Source of the DNA: an uncultured Bacteroidales bacterium
Lineage (GTDB): Bacteria > Bacteroidota > Bacteroidia > Bacteroidales > UBA932
Assembly: GCA_927798505.1 (NCBI GenBank)
Contig: CAKMNE010000037.1
Span: forward strand, 1-11,151
Direction of reading: 5' to 3'
DNA length: 11,151 nucleotides
Shown: positions 1 through 8,068 of the stretch, piece after piece
Position numbering within the stretch: the stretch's first letter is position 1
Layout: the number at the start of each line of letters is the position of its first letter
The notes under the pieces: generated by a model
Seen by the model: only the letters and a program-made list of their open reading frames with translations
What the model was told of the DNA's origin: nothing
The model's database searches: none
Program-made: the position numbers and the translations under genes

Positions 1-1103
1 ATATCTTTTGCAAATTCGCGTGAGGCTGCGCCTTCTCCGAGAGCATCCCGGACGGAGGCGTAGTCTTTTTGCATCTGCTCCCGCACGGCATCATCTTCCA
101 CAAGGCGCCGCAGCTCGGCTGTGACTGCCGGGGCGTTGAAGTTCTCCTGAATCAGTTCCTTGAAGATGAGTTTGTCCGCTATCAGGTTCGCAAGGGACAC
201 ATATTTGATATGGTCCATGACTCTGAGCACCTTGCGTGCAAGGAAGGCTGTGAGCGGGGAAGTGGACCAGCAGACCACCTGAGGCGTGCCCAGAAGGGTG
301 GCTTCGAGGGATGCCGTGCCGGAATTCACTATTGCCGCCCGGGCGCCTGAAAGTACGGAGTAGGTGCGGTCGAAGACCAGGGAGACATAGGCCGCGCGCG
401 GCTCGATCCACTCCTGGTAGTCCTGAGGCTCGCGCGACGGAGCACCGGCTACCAGAAACTTGAAGTCCTTGTAGGCCGGCAGCGCGTGCAGGGCGTCGGC
501 CACTTCCATGCACACCGGCATCATACGGCTGATCTCAGCCTTGCGGGAGCCGGGGAGTATGGCTATGCTCGGCCCCTCGCACACGGGAGTGCGGTCCGCC
601 TTGTCTATAGCCTCGACCAGAGGATTGCCCTTGTAAACGAAGGGTATGCCTTTGGATTCGAAATATGGAATCTCGAAGGGAAAGACTATGTACAGCATAT
701 CCACGTAGCGCTTGAGATCTCGGTTGCGCCCCTCTCGTGAGGCCCAGGTCTTCGGGGCTATGTAGTAGTACACCTTCAGGCCGTGGGAATGCGCGAAGCG
801 GGCGATTTTCATATTGAAGCCCGGGTAGTCCACAAGGATTACGGCATCCGGATGCCAGGCGAGCAGGTCGCGCTTGCAGTTGCGCAGGTTCGCGAGCAGT
901 TTGCCGCCCTTGCGCAACACTTCGCTTGCTCCCATCACAGCGCCTTCCTTGTAATGGTGCACGAGTTCGCCTCCCACTGCGGCCATCTTTTCGCCGCCCC
1001 AGAAGCGGAACTGCGCCTGAGGGTCTTCGGCCGCAAGGCCTTTCATAAGATTGGAGGCGTGAAGGTCGCCGGAAGCCTCACCGGCTATGAGATAGTACTT
1101 CAT
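1..1103 (-). CDS. lpxB: Lipid-A-disaccharide synthase, 3' end cut by window edge
   Basis: LpxB joins UDP-2,3-diacylglucosamine to lipid X (2,3-diacylglucosamine 1-phosphate) to make the disaccharide of lipid A, at the cytoplasmic face of the inner membrane (GT19 family). The reading frame is open from an ATG at 1103-1101 to the left edge, giving 367 codons. The family is usually about 360-390 residues, so only a short tail is missing. Visible family signatures are GEASGD at residues 8-13, an APKTWAS stretch near residue 125, LPGSR near residue 183, NSGTASLEA near residue 261, and a region like NLLAD (here NLIAD) near residue 304. The ATG overlaps the surE stop codon as ATGA (1100-1103), so translation is probably coupled to surE. 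No truncation or frameshift is visible. The start and identity are well supported; the C-terminus cannot be judged. Confidence 0.96.
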   Translation of the reverse strand, partial: MKYYLIAGEASGDLHASNLMKGLAAEDPQAQFRFWGGEKMAAVGGELVHHYKEGAVMGASEVLRKGGKLLANLRNCKRDLLAWHPDAVILVDYPGFNMKIARFAHSHGLKVYYYIAPKTWASREGRNRDLKRYVDMLYIVFPFEIPYFESKGIPFVYKGNPLVEAIDKADRTPVCEGPSIAILPGSRKAEISRMMPVCMEVADALHALPAYKDFKFLVAGAPSREPQDYQEWIEPRAAYVSLVFDRTYSVLSGARAAIVNSGTASLEATLLGTPQVVCWSTSPLTAFLARKVLRVMDHIKYVSLANLIADKLIFKELIQENFNAPAVTAELRRLVEDDAVREQMQKDYASVRDALGEGAASREFAKD

Positions 1104-1897
1104 AAGCTGAAACCAATGTGCTGCAGGCGTCTGTATTCATCGAAATCGGTGTTGCTTATGGCCTGGGGAGTGATGGCTATATAGCCCTCCTCGAGGGCAA
1201 TGTTGTCGGATTCCGCCGGATTGTCGCCCGGGACGGGAGTGCCCGCCATCATGAAGATTCTCTCTCCGTCCTCAAGCGGCGGGATGTCGTCGATGCCCAG
1301 CTCCGAAGGGTGGACGAATTCCTTTTCCCACAGCATGTCACCCTGCACGCACACCCTTACGCCCTTGATCCGGGACGCAGGGAGGTCGGGGAAGTTGACA
1401 TTGTAGATGACCCTGCCTCCTTTGGGGTACACAGCCATAAGCTGCTCGAAGATGGCAGGGAAGAGCTCTTCCACTGCGGAGAAATCCGCATCGTGGGACA
1501 TGTTGTCAAGGGAAACGCCTATGGACGGAATGCCGACCAGGCAGCTTTCGCGGGCCGCGCCTATGGTGCCGCTGTACCACATGGCTGTGGAGGCGTTGGA
1601 GCCGTGGTTGATGCCGCTCAGCACCACATCCGGCCAGGTCTGGGGAGTGAACAGCTCGTCTATTGCGTATTTGACGCAGCTTGCGGGCGTACCGTCAACA
1701 TAGTAGCGGTGTACGCCGTCCTCGAAGCCGAGGTCTTTGACTGCTATCAGTTTGCCGAGAGAAACAGCCATCGACATGCCTGACTGATGATGTTTGGGAG
1801 CGACAACCGTGATTTCGCCGTATTTTTTCATTGTCCTGACCAGAGCCTGAATGCCCTTTGCCTTGTAGCCGTCGTCGTTTGTTATCAGAATCTTCAT
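1100..1897 (-). CDS. surE: 5'/3'-nucleotidase SurE
   Basis: SurE is a divalent-metal-dependent phosphatase that removes phosphate from nucleoside 5'- and 3'-monophosphates in the cytoplasm. The product is 265 residues, close to the family's usual 250-270. It begins MKILITNDDG, the hallmark SurE N-terminus. Predicted metal ligands are Asp8 and Asp9 in NDDG, Ser39 in HQSGMS, and Asn97 in SGINHGSN, matching the known D8/D9/S39/N92-type set. I placed the start at the ATG at 1897-1895 because the metal site must sit within the first ten residues; the frame can be extended upstream to 1981, but that would add a 28-residue unconserved tail and run through the promoter. The stop overlaps the lpxB start by 4 bases. 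A GAGG lies immediately before the ATG, too close to be a normal ribosome binding site. A SurE-LpxB pairing is, from memory, frequent in Bacteroidetes. Confidence 0.97.
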   Translation of the reverse strand: MKILITNDDGYKAKGIQALVRTMKKYGEITVVAPKHHQSGMSMAVSLGKLIAVKDLGFEDGVHRYYVDGTPASCVKYAIDELFTPQTWPDVVLSGINHGSNASTAMWYSGTIGAARESCLVGIPSIGVSLDNMSHDADFSAVEELFPAIFEQLMAVYPKGGRVIYNVNFPDLPASRIKGVRVCVQGDMLWEKEFVHPSELGIDDIPPLEDGERIFMMAGTPVPGDNPAESDNIALEEGYIAITPQAISNTDFDEYRRLQHIGFSL

Positions 1898-1913
1898 CCT
1901 CGTAGTATTTTTG

Positions 1914-1920
1914 CAAAGAT

Positions 1921-1921
<1 letters not shown>
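1914..1921 (-). promoter_or_regulatory. Putative -7 box of the surE-lpxB promoter
   Basis: On the minus strand this reads TATCTTTG, a perfect match to the Bacteroidetes -7 consensus TAnnTTTG. Transcription would start roughly 10-15 bases upstream of the surE ATG, giving a very short leader. No good TTG-type -33 box is seen at the expected 19-21 bp spacing, so the promoter is inferred from the -7 box and its position only. It forms an inverted repeat with the gap -7 box. Confidence 0.5.
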
Positions 1922-3005
<1,084 letters not shown>

Positions 3006-3023
3006 TTCTACTTCAATACTACG

Positions 3024-3057
3024 AAAAAGGATGGCCTTGCGGTCATCCTTTTTTTTT
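3024..3057 (+). terminator. Rho-independent terminator of gap, probably bidirectional
   Basis: A 13-bp stem (3024-3036 with 3041-3053, one G-T wobble at 3034/3043) closes a TTGC tetraloop. The 3' arm runs into nine consecutive T residues (3049-3057). It begins 18 bases after the gap stop codon. Because the 5' arm starts with five A residues, the minus strand also reads as a hairpin followed by five U, so it may stop transcription from the convergent C10 protease gene too. Confidence 0.9.
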
Positions 3058-3058
3058 G

Positions 3059-3087
3059 AAGCGTGCAGCAGAGTTTATTGCACGCTT
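3059..3087. repeat. Second inverted repeat spanning the C10 protease stop codon
   Basis: AAGCGTGCA (3059-3067) is a perfect 9-bp inverted complement of TGCACGCTT (3079-3087), with an 11-base loop containing the C10 stop codon (3075-3077). It lies directly beside the T-tract of the gap terminator. In the minus-strand transcript this hairpin is followed by an A-rich run and not by U residues, so on its own it is not a classical terminator; it could stabilise the mRNA 3' end or assist termination. Confidence 0.55.
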
Positions 3088-4820
3088 ATTGTTGTTGAAA
3101 TCACATCGGTTCCGCCGTCGGAATAGCAGACTGTTGCGCTGAGGCTGTGAGTGCCTGAACTCAGTTCGGCAAAGACGCCTTTCTGTGTGACGCCATCGAA
3201 AACCCATTCGATGGACTCTATGCATTTGCCGCTTTCCGAAAGCTCAAAATACAGTTTGTCACCGGCATAGTATGAGTCTTCAAGTTTGATGAAAGGGGCT
3301 TCCACATACATCAGCGCACTGTAAACGGTACCGTAGTCTTTGTATGACCTTACCTTTTTCCACTCGTCCCCGATGTCCTTGAATTGGACAATGACCGCAT
3401 CTCCGAATTCGAGCATTGAGCTGTTGATGTTGCATTGGATGTTGGAGGTGGCTAAGCTGCCGGCGGCAATGGTAATGCTCTTCTGTTCTGAAATCACTTC
3501 CTTGAGCGTTCCGTTCTTGTCCACGAGCACTGCGCGAATCTGTCCCACATAGGCAAACTGTTCGTTCTGATTGTACATACTTCCGGCTTTGATGCGGAAA
3601 CTCCTGTCTGCTATCGCACCTGAAACGAGCTCGAGACCCTTGTTGCCCGAGTAGTTCATAAAGGAAACGGGCCCTCCGCAAGCTTCTGTGCTTGCGTCCT
3701 TGTCAGGCTCAAGTCCTACTACCATATCCTGATATACATCGAAAGTGGAGTCTCCCGGGATGCTGAGCTGAAGGGTGTAGTAGCCGTTGTTCATACCCTC
3801 CCAGCCCCAGTTTATGTGCACATACTCCTTGGCATCATATCCGTCGCAGACGAACTGGTGGCCTCCGTTGTCAGGGTCATATCCGCCGTAAAGGATTGGT
3901 CTGTCTGAGTCTATCTCATTCTTTATCATAGTGATCCACTCCACGTCGCTGTACTCGCTCCTATATTCGAGGCGGGCATTACCGGAGTAGGACATATGCT
4001 GGAACATGGCATAGCATATCTCCTGAGAATAGGCTCCGGTTCCGATAGAATAATTGTATGAGGCCTGCACCATGACTCCGTTGTCGTACATCAGCTGGGC
4101 TACCGCATTGTTCTGGGCGCTGGTTGCGCTGGATGTGTATTTCAGCGGCATGAGGGAGTAGTCGTAATAATGCTCATCTATGCTGAATGACGGAATGCTG
4201 ACAGTCTGGCCCTCATTGCTTTGGTATTTGTATCCTCCGATTGTGCCCTTTCCCTTCTGAGGCCACTGGTGGTAGCGGCAGACTATGGACATTGCGGTTG
4301 CAACGCATCCTGAGACGGCCCTGACCTGACGTCCGTTTTCAGTAACGGTAGGGCAGAGCAGCTTGTACGGACTGTCCTGACCCCAGGAAGCGGTTTCCAG
4401 CAGTTTCCCGCCGCTCGCCTTGGTGCGATAGCCCGCGGTCTGCCACATCTGCATAGTCTGCGGCTCAGCCCGGAGTTGCTTCTCCCTTACTTCACGAATG
4501 GTCTGGACATAGCCTTCGATCCATCTGCTTATATGGAGCGGCATTCCGCTGCTCCTGAACTCTCCTTCGTCGCTATAGGCAAGGATAGGGCGGAGTACGT
4601 CCTCTGCTGAAATCATAACCCAGCCTCCGCCAGGATTGGAGAATACATACACGAGGGGCTGAGCATCGGCTTTGGTGCGGGGCGCTTCCCAGCTCAGGAC
4701 GGGTTCGCATCCCAGCCAGCGGGCGGCGATGGTCTCGGCCCTGGACTGATCTACAATCTCTGCAAAGGCAAGGCCCCCTGTAAGGAGCAATGCTGCAAAT
4801 AAGGTATATAACTTCTTCAT
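3075..4820 (-). CDS. Secreted C10 (streptopain-like) cysteine protease
   Basis: This is a papain-fold endopeptidase of MEROPS family C10 (streptopain SpeB, Porphyromonas PrtT and Bacteroides Bfp proteases), exported and probably made as a zymogen. The product is 581 residues. Residues 1-20 form a signal peptide (hydrophobic core then AFA, cleavage before EIVDQ). Residues about 21-115 look like the C10 propeptide, with a GGWVMISAEDVLRPILAYS-type segment. The catalytic domain covers about 140-375: Gln147 region WGQDSPY, catalytic Cys172 in AVSGCVATAM, His321 in GGHQFVCDGYD, and the WGWEG motif at 338-342. Residues about 380-581 are beta-rich; the last 75 resemble an Ig-like module. I see no obvious type IX secretion C-terminal signal. 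It follows the fimbrillin-like gene by 6 bp and is probably cotranscribed with it. C10 enzymes are often virulence-associated in pathogens, but that role is not shown here. Confidence 0.93.
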   Translation of the reverse strand: MKKLYTLFAALLLTGGLAFAEIVDQSRAETIAARWLGCEPVLSWEAPRTKADAQPLVYVFSNPGGGWVMISAEDVLRPILAYSDEGEFRSSGMPLHISRWIEGYVQTIREVREKQLRAEPQTMQMWQTAGYRTKASGGKLLETASWGQDSPYKLLCPTVTENGRQVRAVSGCVATAMSIVCRYHQWPQKGKGTIGGYKYQSNEGQTVSIPSFSIDEHYYDYSLMPLKYTSSATSAQNNAVAQLMYDNGVMVQASYNYSIGTGAYSQEICYAMFQHMSYSGNARLEYRSEYSDVEWITMIKNEIDSDRPILYGGYDPDNGGHQFVCDGYDAKEYVHINWGWEGMNNGYYTLQLSIPGDSTFDVYQDMVVGLEPDKDASTEACGGPVSFMNYSGNKGLELVSGAIADRSFRIKAGSMYNQNEQFAYVGQIRAVLVDKNGTLKEVISEQKSITIAAGSLATSNIQCNINSSMLEFGDAVIVQFKDIGDEWKKVRSYKDYGTVYSALMYVEAPFIKLEDSYYAGDKLYFELSESGKCIESIEWVFDGVTQKGVFAELSSGTHSLSATVCYSDGGTDVISTTISVQ

Positions 4821-4826
4821 ACTGGA

Positions 4827-6023
4827 CTACTTATTGGTGCTGATTACATAAGCAAGGCCGTTGGATTCATCGACAATCCAGGCCGTCTTGCCTTCTTTTT
4901 TCTCCACTTTGACAGTAGAACTGAGGCTTTCAGGAATGCCTTTAATGGACAGTGAATTGAGGGTGGCGGTGTAAGTGCTGCCCTGCTTCAGGGCTCCGGA
5001 AGGGATACTGATGCTGAAATATTGTCCCTGAGACGGATTCATAACCCTGTATGCGTTGAGTTTGTTGGAGTAGAGCAGCGCACCCTGGCAGCCCGGGTCG
5101 TCGCTGAGCAGAATTTCCTTAACCATACCGTTGCCATATGAGTAGATGCCGGGCTGAGTGGCGCTGAGCAGTTCGAGACCCTCAGGCAGCGGCTCTTCGT
5201 AGCTGAACGAAGGTTCTTCCCAATCTCCGGGCAGAAGGCTGAAAGGATATGGACTGCGGCGGTCGGCGTCGAGGTCTATCAGTCTTTCGTGAGTGTACTG
5301 CATTCCGCCTTCCAGGTCTACGCTAGCGGTGCTGACGACAGTGCAGCTGTGCGAGCCGGCCTTTGCGCTGAGCTGAAGGCTTGCGCTCTGGGGAATGAGG
5401 ATGAACTCGTAGGCACTCACTCCGTCCTTGTCCTTGCCGCTCAGATGCCCTTTCAGTTCAAGCCTGTCTCCGGAAGGACGGAACAGATCTCTCTCGAAGT
5501 TAAGATATACCGATGGCATAACGCCCGAGAGGGTTACCTCCTCGATCTGCTCTTCGCTTTTAAGATAGATGGTGAGTTTCGAGAGTTTGTGTTCGAAGTT
5601 GAAGTTGATGGATTTGTCGGCGGGCGACGCTTCGGTCTTTGCCATCATCAGGTCGGATGCGGCAAAATCCTCGTCCGTGCTCTGGTCTATGGCAACTGAG
5701 AACGGCACTACGCCTGCAACGTTGAAAGCCGTATTGTACGGGCTGTAGGCACGGAAGTTCAGAACTGTGTCCTGAGGCATTTCCTTGAGCCAGTACAGCT
5801 TGTTTTCGGTCAGGAGTTTTCCGGCACTGTAGCTTGACTTGACATTGCGGTACAGCATGGGCCTGTCGATGAAAATGCCTGCCTGCATGCCGTCCTCGAA
5901 CGGAGTGTCCGTCGTGAAGATCAGCTCGGGACCATTCTTCGTCCCGATTGAAATCTCTGTGTTACATCCTGTTGCACTCGCCAGCAACAGAATCGAGCTT
6001 AATATGAATGAATACTTGCGCAT
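4827..6023 (-). CDS. Fimbrillin-family (Mfa-like) lipoprotein
   Basis: The product is 398 residues, probably an outer-membrane-anchored surface lipoprotein of the Bacteroidales fimbrillin superfamily. A hydrophobic N-terminus ends in SATGC with the candidate lipidated Cys20; the lipobox is imperfect. Residues about 33-262 resemble the Mfa/FimB-like domain: an ELIFTTDTPF start, YWLKEMPQDTVLNFRAYSPY, then SDLMMAKT and INFNFEHKLSKLTIYL, a characteristic run in this family. Residues about 263-398 form a further beta-rich part ending in a WIVDESNGLAYVIS segment that I cannot assign. I chose the ATG at 6023-6021 over a TTG eight codons upstream because it leaves a standard signal peptide and sits at a sensible distance from a -7 box. 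It heads a two-gene unit with the C10 protease. Whether it polymerises as a pilin, caps or anchors a pilus, or acts alone is unknown. Confidence 0.82.
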   Translation of the reverse strand: MRKYSFILSSILLLASATGCNTEISIGTKNGPELIFTTDTPFEDGMQAGIFIDRPMLYRNVKSSYSAGKLLTENKLYWLKEMPQDTVLNFRAYSPYNTAFNVAGVVPFSVAIDQSTDEDFAASDLMMAKTEASPADKSINFNFEHKLSKLTIYLKSEEQIEEVTLSGVMPSVYLNFERDLFRPSGDRLELKGHLSGKDKDGVSAYEFILIPQSASLQLSAKAGSHSCTVVSTASVDLEGGMQYTHERLIDLDADRRSPYPFSLLPGDWEEPSFSYEEPLPEGLELLSATQPGIYSYGNGMVKEILLSDDPGCQGALLYSNKLNAYRVMNPSQGQYFSISIPSGALKQGSTYTATLNSLSIKGIPESLSSTVKVEKKEGKTAWIVDESNGLAYVISTNK

Positions 6024-6044
6024 AATCGTACTTGAATAAGATTT

Positions 6045-6052
6045 CAAATGTA
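6045..6052 (-). promoter_or_regulatory. Putative -7 box of the fimbrillin-C10 operon
   Basis: The minus strand reads TACATTTG, a full match to TAnnTTTG, 21 bases upstream of the fimbrillin ATG, which implies a leader of roughly 15-18 bases. No TTG is found at the canonical -33 spacing, so the promoter may be weak or activator-dependent. This is inference from position and consensus. Confidence 0.5.
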
Positions 6053-6074
6053 AGTATTATTTGCGGGAATTTCG

Positions 6075-6082
6075 TAAATTTG
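6075..6082 (+). promoter_or_regulatory. Putative -7 box of the C1B peptidase-pssA operon
   Basis: TAAATTTG matches TAnnTTTG and lies 28 bases before the ATG at 6111. A TTTG at 6060-6063 is only 11 bp upstream, too close to be a normal -33 element. The -7 box faces away from that of the fimbrillin gene, with 22 bp between the two boxes, so binding of RNA polymerase to one would probably interfere with the other. Confidence 0.5.
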
Positions 6083-6110
6083 GGGCGGAAAATACAAAAC
6101 TACAATAGAT

Positions 6111-7343
6111 ATGAGAAGAATTATTATTGCAGCAGCCTTATCGGGCATTGCGCTCCTTGCTTCCGCCCAGAGCAAGCCAACGATCGACTTTCCTGAGTAT
6201 CAGTTCACTACCGAACTTGCAAATCCTATTACGTCAGTGAAAGACCAGAGCCGCAGCGGTACCTGTTGGGCATACTCAACCATTGGATTTGTAGAGTCCG
6301 AGGTCATCCGTATCAACGGGATTACAGACGAATCGAAATATCCTGATTTCTCCGAGTTTTTCGTGGTCAGCCACTCTTATGCCGACCGTGCTGAAAAGTA
6401 TGTAAGGCTTGACGGAAACCTCACTTTCGGAGCAGGAAGCGAGGCTGACGACGTGCTTCATGTGATTGCAGACTACGGCATTGTCCCTCAGGCAGAGATG
6501 ACCGGAATGAATTACGGAACAGCGAAGCCGGCCCAGTCCGAGCTCGACGCTGTGCTCAAGGCTTATGTGGAGGCAGTGGCAAAGAACCCGAACAATACTC
6601 TCACCACGGCTTGGCAGAAGGGTTTCCAGGGCATCCTGGACGCATATCTCGGAGAGTATCCTCAGACATTCACCGTTGACGGAGTAGAGTACACCCCGGA
6701 GAGCTATCGCGACGCCCTCGGCTTCAAGCCTGAGGAGTATGTTACCGTTTCCAGCTTCACCCACCATCCTTTCTACACATGGTTCCAGCTGGAAGTATGT
6801 GACAACTGGCGTTGGGATTCAGTTTACAATGTGCCTGTTGACGAGTTTATGGAAATCCTCGACAACGCTCTTGCAAACGGTTATACCGCAGCATGGGGCG
6901 CCGATGTCAGCGAGCCGGGCTTTACCCGCAACGGACTTGCAATTCTGGTCGATGTCACTGCTACCAACAATACCGGCTCCGACCAGGAGCGCTGGGTAGG
7001 CAAGGCTGATGACAAGAAGGCTGCCGCTTCCAAGAAGAAGGATGCAAAGAAAAAGGCAGTGAACAATGTTGTCGAGAAGCCTGTTTCACAGGAGACCCGT
7101 CAGCTTCAGTTCGACAACAAGACCATTACCGACGATCACGGAATGCAGATTTTCGGCATAGCCCGTGACCAGTGGGGCAACAAGTACTATATGGTCAAGA
7201 ACAGCTGGGGAAAAGCAGGCAAATACGAAGGCATATGGTATGCCAGCGAGGCTTTCGTAAGGGCTCAGAGCATGGATATCATTATCCATCGCAGCGCTCT
7301 TCCGGAAGGATATGCCGAGAAGCATCCTAATATCATCCGATAA
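6111..7343 (+). CDS. Secreted C1B papain-like peptidase (bleomycin hydrolase/PepC type)
   Basis: The 410-residue product belongs to the C1B branch of papain-like enzymes (aminopeptidase C, bleomycin hydrolase), which trim peptides from the N-terminus. All catalytic positions are present: Gln46 and Cys52 in KDQSRSGTCWAYS, His343 in DDHGMQI, and Asn364 in KNSWG. The usual intracellular enzymes have no leader, but here residues 1-19 form a signal peptide (MRRII, hydrophobic core, ASA before QSKPT), so it is probably periplasmic or exported. Just before the catalytic His region lies a Lys/Ala-rich low-complexity stretch, residues about 298-323, which looks like an insertion or linker. The ATG at 6111 directly precedes the signal peptide. 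The stop shares a base with the pssA start (TAATG). Its role as aminopeptidase or endopeptidase, and the substrate, are not determined by sequence. Confidence 0.93.
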   Translation: MRRIIIAAALSGIALLASAQSKPTIDFPEYQFTTELANPITSVKDQSRSGTCWAYSTIGFVESEVIRINGITDESKYPDFSEFFVVSHSYADRAEKYVRLDGNLTFGAGSEADDVLHVIADYGIVPQAEMTGMNYGTAKPAQSELDAVLKAYVEAVAKNPNNTLTTAWQKGFQGILDAYLGEYPQTFTVDGVEYTPESYRDALGFKPEEYVTVSSFTHHPFYTWFQLEVCDNWRWDSVYNVPVDEFMEILDNALANGYTAAWGADVSEPGFTRNGLAILVDVTATNNTGSDQERWVGKADDKKAAASKKKDAKKKAVNNVVEKPVSQETRQLQFDNKTITDDHGMQIFGIARDQWGNKYYMVKNSWGKAGKYEGIWYASEAFVRAQSMDIIIHRSALPEGYAEKHPNIIR

Positions 7344-8068
7344 TGTCCCTGAAAAAGCATATACCGAATACAATCACTGCGCTCAACCTCGCCTGCGGCG
7401 TGTTGGGAGTAGTCTTTGCGCTTGACGGCAGGGTAGATCTCGCTTTTGCCCTTATGCTTGCGGCCGCCGTGTTCGATTTCTGTGACGGGCTTGCCGCACG
7501 CGTGCTTGACGCCTATTCGGAAATGGGCAAGCAGCTGGATTCGCTTGCAGATATGGTGAGCTTCGGAGTGCTGCCGGCCGTTATGATGCACAGGACCATG
7601 TCCCTCTGCACCTGGTATCACGGCTGGCTCTGCTATATTCCTTTGGCCTTCGCCGTGTTTGCGGGCCTTCGCCTTGCGCATTTCAATGTGGACGAGAGGC
7701 AGCACAGCAGTTTTATCGGCCTTGCTTCGCCGGTTGCAGCCCTGCTCTGCGCTTCGCTTTGCTGCTTTACGGCCTTCGAGCCTCTGTCAGCGCTTGCGCA
7801 GTGGTGCGGCACGCTGTGGTTTATCCCGACTCTTGCCCTGGCAAGCGGCGTTCTTATGGTCAGCGGAGTGCCTATGTTCTCTCTGAAGTTCGGGAAAGGG
7901 ATGGAGGCCGATTCTAAGCTGAAGTTCAAACGCATCAGTTTTCTTGCTGAGGCTTTCGCTATTGCAGTGCTTGCAATCGTGCTGTCAGGTTCGGTGTCCC
8001 TTGCGATTGCCCTTGTATGCGCCCTTTATATTGTAAAGAATCTGGTTTATGCCATTTTCAGAATATGA
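7343..8068 (+). CDS. pssA: CDP-diacylglycerol--serine O-phosphatidyltransferase
   Basis: PssA makes phosphatidylserine from CDP-diacylglycerol and serine in the inner membrane, the first step towards phosphatidylethanolamine. The 241-residue protein carries the complete CDP-alcohol phosphatidyltransferase signature DG-x2-AR-x8-G-x3-D-x3-D as Asp48, Gly49, Ala52, Arg53, Gly62, Asp66 and Asp70. Several hydrophobic membrane segments follow (around residues 13-45, 75-115, 125-150, 155-175 and 195-235). Length and the N-terminal HIPNTITALNLACG segment match the type II (membrane-integral) PssA found in Bacteroidetes and Bacillus rather than the E. coli phospholipase-D-like enzyme. The ATG overlaps the preceding TAA by one base, and its TGA overlaps the following lipoprotein start as ATGA. 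The partner decarboxylase (psd) is not in the window. Confidence 0.95.
   Translation: MSLKKHIPNTITALNLACGVLGVVFALDGRVDLAFALMLAAAVFDFCDGLAARVLDAYSEMGKQLDSLADMVSFGVLPAVMMHRTMSLCTWYHGWLCYIPLAFAVFAGLRLAHFNVDERQHSSFIGLASPVAALLCASLCCFTAFEPLSALAQWCGTLWFIPTLALASGVLMVSGVPMFSLKFGKGMEADSKLKFKRISFLAEAFAIAVLAIVLSGSVSLAIALVCALYIVKNLVYAIFRI

Noticed and set aside
1118..1783. Long plus-strand open frame (221 codons) antisense to surE
   Set aside because: It mirrors the surE frame in GC-rich DNA, shows no recognisable motif or promoter, and surE is certain from its metal-site residues.
6024..6047. TTG start eight codons upstream for the fimbrillin-like protein
   Set aside because: It overlaps the predicted -7 box and adds residues before an otherwise normal lipoprotein leader; the ATG at 6023 is preferred.
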